A program made the position numbers and the translations under genes. A stretch of DNA of 64,000 nucleotides, from the NCBI RefSeq assembly GCF_035222485.1, contig NC_085925.1, forward strand, positions 3,658,001 to 3,722,000, written 5' to 3'. Positions 1 to 10,585 of the stretch are shown in pieces. The notes beneath the pieces are model-generated. The model searched no databases and had not been told where the DNA came from. It was given only the letters and a program-made list of their open reading frames with translations. How positions within the stretch are numbered: position 1 is the first letter of the stretch; each line of letters begins with the position of its first letter. Source of the DNA: Podospora pseudoanserina (Eukaryota; Ascomycota; Sordariomycetes; Sordariales; Podosporaceae).

Positions 1-72
1 TTCTGGATTTTAGAGGGGATGAACTGTTGATATCGGTTGCTCTATATACGATTTTCAGCAACATAGGGGCTT

Positions 73-107
<35 letters not shown>

Positions 108-416
108 ATTAATGATGCACATACTTGAGGACCTTTGTGGAAGACGCTGGATTAGTAGCTGTGAAAGCTGTTACTTGAGGCTTGAAAGTGGGACGACAAA
201 GAGCCCCTGAGAAGACCCTGAGAAGAGCCGCTTTTATGAACTGGACAAACGAAATGTATAGAATTGCTAACGATTGAACACTAGCAGACCCACAGGTTAT
301 CCAATGAACGAAACACCAATTCCTCCATGCTGAGTTTGACAATCTTGATGCCCTCTCACCCACCCCACCCAAGTCCCACCCCTTATACCTCATGATATCG
401 CTCTTCCTCTCACCAA
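1..416. other. intergenic, left edge
   Basis: No gene is supported here. A run of 27 T lies at 77-103. The rest is the downstream flank of the minus-strand peptide-precursor gene that ends at 417. Confidence 0.6.
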
Positions 417-984
417 TTAACAACAGTTGCTCTGACACCGATCAAGACTGATCACTCCACATTAGCATCTCCTGGCATCAACCACACACAGAGAGGAACC
501 GGGTGGGGGGGGGGTGGTGTGGAAGAACTTACCAAAGCATGCAAGGCGCAAAGTTGTCCACCGTGTAGTCCTTTGCACAGTTGACACAGGCCAGCTCCTT
601 CTTGTAGCAGGCGTCGCAGCTGGAAAATTCGCAGGCGTCTCTCTTGTTGACGGGTATCCTCTTGTCGTCGATGCCGGTTATAACCCCAGCTCCTGCCGGC
701 GTTTGCGGTTTTGGGTAGATGAGGTCTCTCTTGTCGGATTGGGAGTCCATGATGCTGTTGGATGTGACTCTTGTGGGATCTATGCCGGATAACACCCCGG
801 CTCCTGCCGGGTTTTCTGGTTTGGGGTTTATAAAGTATCGCTTGCCGTTGGTGAAGTGGTTGTTGCCGGACTGGGAGGGGCCAAATCGACCGCCGGAGAG
901 CATTCGCATCCGCTGCTCAGAGATAGTGTGGGAGAGGGTAGGGGTGAGGAGGGTGAGGAAGGGGATGAGGGTGGGGAGATGCAT
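417..984 (-). CDS. secreted Kex2-processed peptide precursor with two repeats and a Cys-rich tail
   Basis: Predicted 160-residue secreted precursor in two exons, 984-533 and 447-417. The intron (448-532, 85 nt) has a GTAAGT donor, a GCTAAT-like branch site and an ATCAG acceptor. Without splicing the frame stops two codons past the donor. With splicing it gains ten residues carrying four more cysteines. A signal peptide covers about residues 1-18. Two related blocks follow basic KR pairs: one holds NPKPENPAGAGVLSGID, the other YPKPQTPAGAGVITGID. A further NKR site releases a C-terminal domain with ten cysteines, beginning DACEFSSCDAC and ending QSNCC. KR sites are the usual targets of the Golgi protease Kex2. 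This layout is known from fungal pheromones, Kex2-processed repeat proteins and some RiPP precursors. I do not recognise the family. No UstY/DUF3328 or other RiPP tailoring gene is visible nearby. The ATG at 984 is the only one giving a signal peptide. Confidence 0.7.
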
Positions 985-1964
985 TTTGGTGGTTGGTTTG
1001 GACTGAACGTGGGAAGAATTGAAATTGAAGTTGACCTTGGTGTTTTGAGAAGATGAAATTGTTTGTGATGAGAGAGGTGATGAAAACGAAGAGGAAAGAC
1101 AGGGGGTCTTTGTAGTTTCTGTCTCTACCTAATGGCAAGGGGTCCTCGGCTTCGGGTGTATACAGCATGTCAACGCGTGTTGTGTTCGTTCGGACTTGCT
1201 GTCAAGTCTCCTCGGTGCTTCCAAGTGACTGGCGTTGTGCCTCCTGTCAAGGCTTCTCCGTGTTTCCCAATGACCAGGCTGATGAAGCTATGCGCTGGTG
1301 ACACCATTGACGTTTCCGTAGAATGACCTTTTGCACAACACTTCCACACTGTACCTTACCTTAGTTCATTCATCTTACAAGACCGTCAATCGCGTGGCGG
1401 TTGTTCGGCTCGGGGAATACCTCTTTTCCCTTGATCAATACAGCAACTGCCAGCTGTCTTTTGCCATCGTTGTGCGATCATGTCAAACGTCACGACACAC
1501 TGTACAAGTGTGGCACTCCACCAACGCACCTTGAGTCGGAGACATTGTAGGTAGCAGAAATCCCGCAATCTGGATTCAGCTTCCAACCTACCCCAGGTTC
1601 CAGAGGTGGCAACAAAGCTGTGTTGTCTGAAGGCAGGAGGCCATGTATGATTCCTCCCTGTATGGTACAGGTCAGAGCTTGCCCACGTCCTCGGGACTTT
1701 CACTCTCTACATTGATGCTTTCTCTTCGGACGTTTCTCCAGTTGTGCAAAGTCACACATTTTGGTCATTGGATCGGAACGGGAAGGGTGAAGCTCGAGAG
1801 TCTTTTTGCCCATCGAGCCGGTTCAAGAAGTGCATGTAAAACAATGTAAGATTCTAGGGATCTGGTATCCGCGAAACAGACTCGATGAACTCACGATAGG
1901 TTGTTGGTAAATATAGACGTTATCTTTGACAGAGAGATTTACTGACACCTTGTCCGCGATCCAC
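985..1964. other. intergenic
   Basis: Upstream region of the peptide-precursor gene and downstream region of the ankyrin gene. The short open frames on both strands have no start context, domain or splice support. I see no RNA gene or repeat. Confidence 0.6.
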
Positions 1965-4900
1965 CTAGATGGGTAGTTGCATCATGGGATCTGCTCGGTC
2001 CCACACAAATTTATTCCGGTCCGGGGTTCCCAGCTCGGCGCCGGCCTCTTGAAGAAGAGTGCAAATCTCGTCGAAGCCCTCTTGCTTCGCGATATCCAGA
2101 GGTGTGTAACCTGCCTCATCCTTCCGGCTCAATTGATTCCCATCCATGTCTGGACTCTCTGCACCCGTGAACCTTTCTATCAAGACCTTGACAAAGTCCG
2201 TGTTGCCGCGTGCCACAGCCATGTGAAGAGGCGTGAGTCCGTTTATGTCTGCCCAGGTTATCCAATCAAGCACCAAATCTCTGTCAACAGGAAAAAGCTC
2301 GAATATTTCCATCTTTCCTGACCAAATAGCAAAATGAATATATCTCCAATGTTCCTGTACCGGAAGCCAATACTCCTCTCTTCCCCACCATTGGCTCACG
2401 GCTGTCAAGATTGCCCTCGTTGCCTCGACGTGTCCTCCCAGAATGGCTCTGTGTAAGGGTGTAAAGCCCATGTGATCACGGGAACTGAACCATTTCTTCA
2501 CGACACGAGTAGGCTTGAACCGCCGAAGCTTCTCGATGTGATTGACCAGCCCCATTTCGGCTGCACAGTGAAGTGGTGTTGACAAGTCAAGGGCTGATTC
2601 ACTGTCATACTCGTTTGCATTGCTGTGCTCCAGGATATGATCCAAAAGCCGACCCGCGTTGGGGTTCTTTGCCGCATAATGTAACGGTGTCCACCCTATC
2701 AGGTCACGGGTGTCAATCATGCTTGGTGCGATCTTTAAAGCCTCAAGTGCCGCTGGGAAGCGCGGATCTGTATTCGAAGCCATGAGCGCGGCGGCATAAT
2801 GGAGAACCTTCCATCCCCAAATGTCCCCTTCACTGATGTCCTTTCCCTCGAGGAGTGCAGCATTCATCTCGTCTTGAGAGCCGCTTCTGAAAGCTTGGTG
2901 TAGCGTGCTATGTTGGCAATACCGCAGCATGCGACGATAGTATTCCTTCCCCTTTTCTCCTCTCCGGACATTTACGTACAAGGGCCAGGCTCGTATATGA
3001 TGGTCAGGATCGAGACGATTCTGCCAGATGTAGGATAGCATCAAGTAAGCAAGATCCTCGGCGTCGTTATAACTCCAATTCTCAACGGCATGCATCGTTT
3101 CTTTAGAGTATGGTAGTCGAAAAGGCCTCATCTTGCGGTATTCGAAATGAAAAAGCTTGCCCTCATTGCCACTTTGGAAGCTCTTACATGGTATCAGGTT
3201 GACACAGCTCCATAGTAAGGCCGATGTCCGTTTCCTGAGACCTGCGCGAAGAAATCTTGGGGCATGTTCGAAGTGGACGACAGATTCCTTATCCCGAAAT
3301 CGAGAAAGAAGCCTGGGTACCACCTCATCGCAGCGTCGTTTATGATGGGCACTCAGTAACATATTGCGGAGAACCGTCTCAGGCTTTGCGAGATTGTTGT
3401 TTTTGCTGAGTGAGGAAATGATTGCCAAGTACGCTTCCTTTGGCGTAAAGAGCTGGATCTCCTGCAAGAAATAAACCAGGTTGGAGACGTTGATGTTGCT
3501 TAACATTCCACTCAAGTGATCTCCGGACTTTTCTTCCCACCATGTAGAATCATCGTTTGATATCTCGGGAACAACATGGGATAGCCCCTGCATGAAAACT
3601 GCATAGATATGCTGTGTGTACAAGGATGGCAAAGATGTCGACATCTCTGCCGCGATGAACTGGTGCTTTTTTTCGGCGTTCCATAGACTGCCTTGTACCA
3701 AATAGGAACTCGAATGTGCGCTGCCTCCGAAACCAACTACACGGGGTGCTGAGATTTTGCGAACTTGTGATGTGGAACCCGATGAGGAGTCGGATGAGTT
3801 GGATGAGCCGGGTGAACTCGATGAGGGCCTTGATTCGTCTCTGTTCTTCTTAGGAGCGGCAGGACTGGCCGATGAATTCGTTGCCGGGCTCTCAACTTTG
3901 GTCGAGACAACAACCGAGCTACCGATATTTGCAGGAAGCCAGTAGTAAAGATCCCTGGCAAGACGGTATGACCATTGATCAAGTATAATAAGGCCGGGCT
4001 CTTTACCCATCAGCCACTGATTTGCCTGCGTTGGTTTGGCGTCCGAGGCCCCGCTTACACCGAGAACGTTGGGTGGTGCATTTCTCACGGAGAAAAGCCA
4101 TAACGACAAAGCTGCTTCAAAGACACTGCCTAACTGGGTAGCCTGCCACTTTCCATGCTTTCTCTCGGCTCGCATCTCGATTGTTCGGTTGTTGAAAGCT
4201 TGATGTTGCCATGTGAATTCATCTTCATCTTTCAGCAGCAGATCCAGCGTTTTCTCAATCGCGCTAACGAGTTTGATGGCTTCGACAGCTCCGACTCGAG
4301 GCCAATGAGATGGGAGCCCGACCAAAGAAGCGAGGCTAGCTCGTGTCTGAAACAGTCCCTTACTGTTCATTTTAGCCGGCAAGTCGAGACTTTTGTCTTC
4401 TGAGGAACCTGGAGGCATATTTTCCACGTCCAAGCTTTCCTCTATATCACCGTAGGGCCCAAGGTTAGAAGCGACCCAATCAAGCTCGAAGCCCGGATCC
4501 AAAGGGATGGCGTGGAACGAGCTGTCCGACTCTCTGCGAGCCCATGCTCGGATAGCTGTCATGGCCAACGTTGCGATCAACTGAGCAAGCGCAGCGGACC
4601 AACTCATACCGCGAAGACCAATGAACTGTACGACAAAACCGATAAGTCCTATTGAGACTCCAATGATTGTTTCTGTTTGGCGGAAAGCTTCAAGACCTTC
4701 ATTGATGATTTGACCTTTGTTCGTTTTCGTGCGTCTACTGACAGTATCGGCGCGTCGAGAGGTTCGCAAGACAAATGGATCTCTGTCAGCGTAAAGTGCG
4801 TATGACCCAAAGGTCTGATCGCTGACCGTTGCCGCCCTCTGGATCCAAAGTAAACGCCCGCTCGTCTTGCCCCCCGCTCTAAACTCTGTTTCGATGGTTC

Positions 4901-5866
4901 TCGACTCCACCACGTGAGCGCAGAGAATGAGCCCGACAACTAACAGCAATGTCCCGCTTAGGGTACAGGGAAACGCGTAGCGCTCGGCCGGCTCTTCGTC
5001 CTTGAGTAAAATAGAGCCAGGCTCATGAGGCCAGTACGCAGTCCAGCCACAGAAGGCAAGGACCGCAAACTGGAGCATCGTGCCAAAGACCGCCATCAGA
5101 CCGAGTTCGAATTTGGTGCTCCCATGAAGGTTCAAACTGATGTTTGGAGCTGCACCCGACTTCTCGACCAGGAGGAAAGAGTTCTGCGGTTGGCCACTTG
5201 ATTCTTCAAGCTTGAGGGGCGGCTCGCAGACCCCTGTCTCATCCAGGTTAATCTGTCTCTCTCTGTGACGGTTCGGTGATAGCATAGCGAAGAACGACCG
5301 CAAGAAACTTTTCGATGATGTCTCCTCTAACTCTGGATGTTGGAGGACAGACCACACGACGTCTGTTGTTTTGGGTGACGTGGAGGGCAGTATCATGAAC
5401 TGGTGGACGGGCCCTGTTCCAGCTACGCGTACCAGACCTTGACCATTCCACAGCTCGCTGACATCTGGTGAAGTTGAAGACATCAATTCCATCTCAGCGC
5501 TTGCCATTGGCTCCCGGCTTCTTCCGATAATTCTTTTCATCCAAAGCGGACCACCAACGCGAATAGCGGCGACGATGATGGTGACTATGCCGAGTGGTGC
5601 CATCGCCAAGATGACATTGTCTGCCCACCCTAGTGATCCGATCATGAACTGTTCGGTCACACGCTCGCCAAAAAGGGAGAGAAGTCTGTTGCTTATTCAG
5701 TACTCGAACCGTGAAAAATAATCAAGACAGATTCAGGGTTAGCATACGGACCAAGGTCACTTATCAAATCATTCGTGAAGTCCTCCGGAGTGCTCGCTGC
5801 TGTTGCAACTTGAACCAAAGACAGCAACCAGGCCCATACAAGGGGGGCACTTCCGATAGCTGCCAT
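1965..5866 (-). CDS. large ankyrin-repeat membrane protein
   Basis: Protein of about 1,279 residues in two exons, 5866-5748 and 5685-1965. The intron (5686-5747, 62 nt, GTATGC..CAG) joins DLISDLGP to LLSLFGERVTEQF. The N-terminal third is hydrophobic, with segments such as VILAMAPLGIVTIIVAAIRV, a segment around AVFGTMLQFAVLAF and LSGTLLLVVGLIL. A Ser-rich linker and an unassigned middle follow. The last roughly 330 residues hold six or seven ankyrin repeats (for example GWTPLHYAA, GFTPLHRAILGGH, GLTPLHMAVARGN). Large ankyrin membrane proteins of this build are common in Sordariomycetes; their function is not established. The true start is uncertain. I chose the ATG at 5866, but in-frame codons (LVSGHRVTQTR) continue upstream to a possible TTTTAAG acceptor near 5907, so a further 5' exon may exist. 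It stands alone, not in a recognisable cluster. Confidence 0.85.
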
Positions 5867-6630
5867 CCTCGTCTGCGTAACTCGATGTCCCGAAACCAAC
5901 GCAGGGCTTAAAACAAAATTTCAGTAAGTTGATCACCCAAAAGGTGAAGGGAAAGTCTTGGGAGAAATTAGAAATAAAGAACAGGAAAACGATTATGTAG
6001 AGTCTGGTCATGTTCTGGTATGATGTCAAAGATTCAGTCGAGAGCATTCAGCCCGCCCCAAATTGGCCCGGCTATCCCCTTCAAGAGGGTGGCTTGATGA
6101 CAAGCGGCGAGCTGGCGGCTGTTAATTGGTCCCAATGCTATTGACAGCAGCTGATGAACGAAGTGGCTGCTACGGGGAGGGAGAAAACCAAGATCAATTG
6201 GACTGGCTTGCCGGCCGAAAACAACCTTGACACCAAAAAGCCGATCAAGCGCCAACTTTTAGATCTGTTCCTTTTTCTTTCCGGCCTCTTTGTCTTAGAT
6301 ACGAGGTTGATGACTTTCAGCTTGAGATTAGGGTTAAGGGTAGCCCCTGAATCCCCCCTGAAGGCATTGCAGCGCACAGACATCACACATCAGACCGACC
6401 GGTCTGTACAACAAACAAGTCATTAAAATAAAAGTTAAACTATCAAGAACTGTTAATCATGATGTAAAAAGGAAAAGAAAAGGAAAAGCTCTCGTGTACT
6501 CCCAAATCCCCAGATCACCGAACAAGACGCAAACACGAGACAAAAAAAGAAAAAGCAAGCGAGCGACCAGCACAGCACCATCTCCCCTCTCCTCCCCACA
6601 ACACCCCCAAAGCACCGACAACCCTAGCAC
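5867..6630. other. intergenic
   Basis: Probably contains the 5' end or a first exon of the ankyrin gene, which I could not place (a minus-strand frame from 6047 has no good donor). The stretch 6420-6620 is A/C-rich and looks like 3' flank of the dioxygenase gene. No other feature is seen. Confidence 0.5.
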
Positions 6631-8032
6631 TCAAGCACAGCTAGCCCGTCTATACTTGACCCTCAGCTCGGGCGGGCTCCTCTCAATATCCCACACCCTC
6701 TTAGCCCTCCACTCATGATCTCCATAACACTCCCAGCTCAACCTCTCCAGCTCCCTCGGCGTCTTCCACATCAGCTCCTCATTCCTCAACCAAAGCCTCA
6801 ACATGTGCCTCCTCTGCTCCCCCTCATCATGAAAGCTGCTCCTCGCGTGCAGCATCGCAAAATTGTTGAAAATCATCATGTCCCCCTTCTGCAACTTGAT
6901 CTCCACCTTGTGCTTCTGCGCCGCAAAAAACACGGCATCCAACGCCTCGGCTTGTATCTCGGTCATGGCAGGGACGTCGGGGTGGTGCGGGCTAAAGTGG
7001 GAGCCGGTGAGGGGACGGCGGGAGAATTGAAACGCGGGGCCTTGGCCCTCGAAATTAAAGAGGAGCGGACGGGTGTGGTATTGGCCCTGCCAGAACTCGT
7101 CAAAGATCCAGTCGTCTTTGATGAGGGTGTGGATTATGTCCGGGCGGGTGGCGGCGAGCTCGTTGTAGATTTGGGCTGAGGAGGCGAGGAAGGACTCGCC
7201 GCCGTATTTGGCAGTGTTGAGGGCGTAGAGGGAGAGAATGTCGCAGAGGTCGGTGTGGAAGGGCTGTTTGTTGATGTAGGTTAGCACCAACCTAGGGATG
7301 AATGGGGTCAGAGAAAGAAGGCATTAATACCTGAGCGCGAGCAACATAGGGGCTGTTGGGCATGGCACCGTGTTTCTTCACGTCTTCAACCACAGCCTGG
7401 ATGTGAAGGATCATGCGGCCGTCAAAGTCCTGCATGCCTCGCTTCTCGGCGATGTACGAGGTCACGCCAAGGTAGACGAGAATGTTCTCCATGTTGGTCC
7501 ACTTGTCCGGCTGGAGACCTCGCAAAACGACAAATCCGCGGCCGTTGTGGATCTCCTGCGCAATGGCCTCGAGTCTTTCCTCGAGACCGGGCAGGGGGAA
7601 GGTCTCCTTGGAAACATCATCAGGGCCGAGATCGCCGGGAAGAGCTGTTAAGTTCCATGTTAGTGATGTCATGCGTGATGGAAAATTTGATGTTGACATA
7701 CACTTGAAGTGAACCAGTGCCTCGTCAATCTCGGCCAGGTCAGCTTGGTCAAACTGGACAATATATTCTTTGCCATCGTCAGAGAAGTCACTACCGGACC
7801 AGGCCCGTGCCATGTTAAGCTGGGTCGGCCAGCCGGCCGGAATGGTGGTGGGGCGATCAGGGTAGAGAAGCTTGAGGGCCTCGACGCGGTTGAGGAAGAC
7901 CTTGCGGTCAGGAAACCAAGAGATATCAGGACGTGGGATATCTCCGGGAGCAGGGGCCGGGGCAAGATCTTTGTTGGTGGAGAGCTTGGGGGCTAGGGCC
8001 AAGGGGCAGGCTTGGGGCATGGTGGTGGTCAT
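6631..8032 (-). CDS. TauD/TfdA-family Fe(II)/2-oxoglutarate dioxygenase
   Basis: Protein of 425 residues in three exons (8032-7702, 7644-7331, 7263-6631). Intron 1 (7645-7701) is GTATGT..CAG and joins HFKS to LPGDLGPDD. Intron 2 (7264-7330) has a perfect GCTAAC branch site and joins ARAQ to PFHTDLCD. The iron ligands fit the TauD family: HxD is H218-T-D220 in QPFHTDLCD, and the distal histidine is likely H354 in MLHARSSF, followed by an Arg-rich stretch (RRHMLRLWLR) expected to bind 2-oxoglutarate. Enzymes of this clavaminate-synthase-like fold oxidise small substrates such as taurine, sulfonates or other carboxylates using 2-oxoglutarate and O2. The substrate cannot be told from sequence. 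There is no signal peptide, so it is probably cytosolic. No linked sulfur or transporter gene is visible. Confidence 0.9.
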
Positions 8033-9970
8033 CTTATTGGTTGCTTGTCGGTGTTGGGGGCTAAGAGTTGGTTATTGGCGTTCCTAGGGTGTTTGAAGTT
8101 GATGTTGGTGTTGATGTGCTGACTCTGGTGTTTTGATGTGTTTTCTGGCGCGGTAAAGACAAAGTTGACAATTTTGAAAGCGCTTGAGCGTTGCTATATG
8201 TTGTTTGCAGAGCTGAGTACTTCGATGGCTTGATGTTCCAAATGTTTCGCTCTTCATCGACGAGTTGCCCTCATTATATACACGTTCCATCACCCAGAGC
8301 CTTGTTGTTTGTCATGGTGTCTCGACACCGCTCATCATCGCCATTCTGACCATCGTCGTCCACTATCCCGCCCTACCACCGCAATGCAAACCCTTTTCGA
8401 TTTCCGTGATGTCGGCACCGTCCACGACCGCAGAGCCTCACGCTCCCGGAGCCCGTTGAAACTTGAACATGTTCGATCGGAAGCACTTGAGTGAACCAAG
8501 CCTCCGGTAGTCAGTATGCCGGAGCATGTCTTGGCGGCTGCGGCTCCTCCTGCGGCTCACATAGTCTGGCCAGTTTGGGAAATTCGGTGAGCCCAAGCTT
8601 CTGGACGTCAGCCAATCACCAGCCTCTCGGGCGAAGGCTTCCTGAGCTACTACAGCAAGCCTTTTGCAGTAAAATCCGACTGGACGCTGCGTAACGACAA
8701 ATCCACGCTTTGCAATTGCAGCAAACTGTGGGGCCTTGGTGGTTCGCAGATGTCGCGATGCCGGGTCGTGTGGGAAGGGGAGCCAATTGCCGATGGCAAT
8801 GTTACCACATTGATCACAACTCATAAGGCTGTCATATGTAAGGTCTGCTGGCACCCCGGAGGGTCATTGGTGCGTTTTCGAGAACCTGGGCCGATCTTCG
8901 GGACAGTGACGATGTTCAGCAGCAGTTTGCGGACGATGCAGTTGCTTGAGCCTCGCCCCGTCCAAGAAGAGTGACCTCAGCTGGCTCTAGTCACGGAGCC
9001 TTGATCAATGTGGGGTGACAGCCGGTGACACTGCAGCAGGCTGGTACCATCTGCTACCAAAACTGGAATGGCTCCTTAGATGCCGGGCAATCATCTCGAC
9101 TTCTCTTGCACCACAAGCAGACAGTTAAACCACGCACCTCATGCGGCCAGTTCTGATTCTCCGAGACCCAGTTGAGCCGCATCATGTAGACAGATCTTGC
9201 GCCACTTGATATGTAAACCTGAAATGGTGACGGTGAGGATGGGCACGAGTGCGAGGGAACTGGCCACTATCCCGTCAGGAGGGAAATGCGAGAACCTTGA
9301 AGGTGCCAGCAATGTTCCAACAGACGTCCCAACAGGCTCGTCTCGAAAGCCAAATGGCCCAGTGTGGATCGCGGTTGTGTCACTGCTCCCCCATGGAATC
9401 TTCTTCTCCACTTGGAGGTTTGATAGGCGTCGCCAAACCCACCCGGTGATCCTTCCTGCCTACCAATCTCATGGTTCCGACTAGGTAGCTACGCTGCGTA
9501 AACTATCTGATAATCTTATCGCGAAGGTCAACAAAAGTTAAATGGTCGATACCTGGTAGTATAGACCTGTAACGCAGGAACTGACACTATGAAAAACATC
9601 TTTTCATACCTTACCCGTCTTCACTTTTCAAGGTTCTAACGTGCCCAACTTTGTCAACATTCTCGCAGCCTACGTCATCGGCACTGTGGACCATGAGTTG
9701 ATCTGAGCGAAGCCGGCCCTGGGCTCGCCTCGGCTCCGGTCACCTCCTTTAACCCACTGCTCGGCTCAGGGCTATTCACTGCTCAGGTCGGCTCGCAAGA
9801 TCAATGAGCTTATAGAGGTATATCATTACTATCTGCCTAAGCCCCTGAGCCGAGGGGCCTACAAGCATGATCTGGCACACCCACCTATCCCGACAATACC
9901 TGGAGCCCATGATGAAAAACATGGGCGGAGAAGAACTATAAATACCGACCCCAACCAGCTTTCACTGCTT
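8033..9970. other. intergenic
   Basis: Nearly 2 kb with no supported gene. Frames on both strands (the longest is 139 codons, minus, 8438-8854) lack recognisable domains and splice signals. The right end is promoter-like, with a TATA box and a pyrimidine-rich leader. Confidence 0.55.
9937..9944 (+). promoter_or_regulatory. TATA box
   Basis: TATAAATA lies about 34 nt before the first ATG of a small spliced frame (9971). A CT-rich leader typical of fungal transcription starts follows. Confidence 0.45.
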
Positions 9971-10274
9971 TTGTCTCTTCTCTCGATCACCAACACCACC
10001 GAAACTAGCCTCACTCCACCACCACCACTCCACCACTCCATCACAACCGTCACCTCCATTATCACCCTCACCACCACCGCATTACTTCCACCGCCGCCGC
10101 AGCATCCCGCATATCTCAAGCGCACAATGTCTCCCCGGGGGTGTTTACCGGTGCTATACTGCCGGTAAGTTGTTTTTTCTCCTAACTTTGGAGAGGACCA
10201 TCTGACCGCAACCTCGCAGTCTGGAACAGGTCAGATACCGCTGTCATAGAGCTTCCAGGTTTCTTGCACGATAG
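9971..10274 (+). CDS. possible small spliced gene, Pro/Thr/His-rich protein
   Basis: Candidate 82-residue protein in two exons (9971-10164 and 10220-10274). The intron (10165-10219, 55 nt) has a strict GTAAGT donor, a CCTAAC branch site and a CGCAG acceptor. A TATA box lies just upstream. The first part is Thr/Pro/Leu-rich with PPPP runs; the last part is basic (for example QVRYRCHRASRFLAR). No domain is recognised. A shorter product could start at the ATG at 10127. The promoter and intron suggest a real transcript, but it may be a non-coding RNA rather than a protein gene. Confidence 0.3.
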
Positions 10275-10585
10275 TTTACGATGTTGCGCATGCTTTTGGT
10301 TTTACCGCGTCATTTTAAAAAACCCTTTGTAGTAGGTACCACAACCACAGGCTCTGTCCCATCTGTACCACAAACAGACCTAACCTAGCGACAGATTCAT
10401 TAGCGAACTTACACAGACCTCGTTCATGTGGGCATCAGAACAATTGCAGCATGGCACAGCGTGCATGTACGGGAGTATCTTTGAGGGAACAAGGGACATT
10501 TGGAGGGTAAGGTGTTTTGGAGGCCAAGCTATGGTGTTTTGGGCGCATTGCAATGTCTTGATTATGGATACCAGATATTTGAACG
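10275..10585. other. short intergenic
   Basis: Between the candidate small gene and the tail of the minus-strand monooxygenase gene. Nothing recognisable. Confidence 0.5.

Noticed and set aside
417-984. Peptide precursor as a mating pheromone gene
   Set aside because: Fungal alpha-type pheromones have short identical repeats with dipeptidase-trimmed spacers; here the repeats are longer, not identical, and are followed by a Cys-rich domain.
8438-8854. 139-codon minus-strand frame with a CDQC motif
   Set aside because: No further metal site, no domain, no homologue recognised, and composition similar to the other-strand frames over the same bases.
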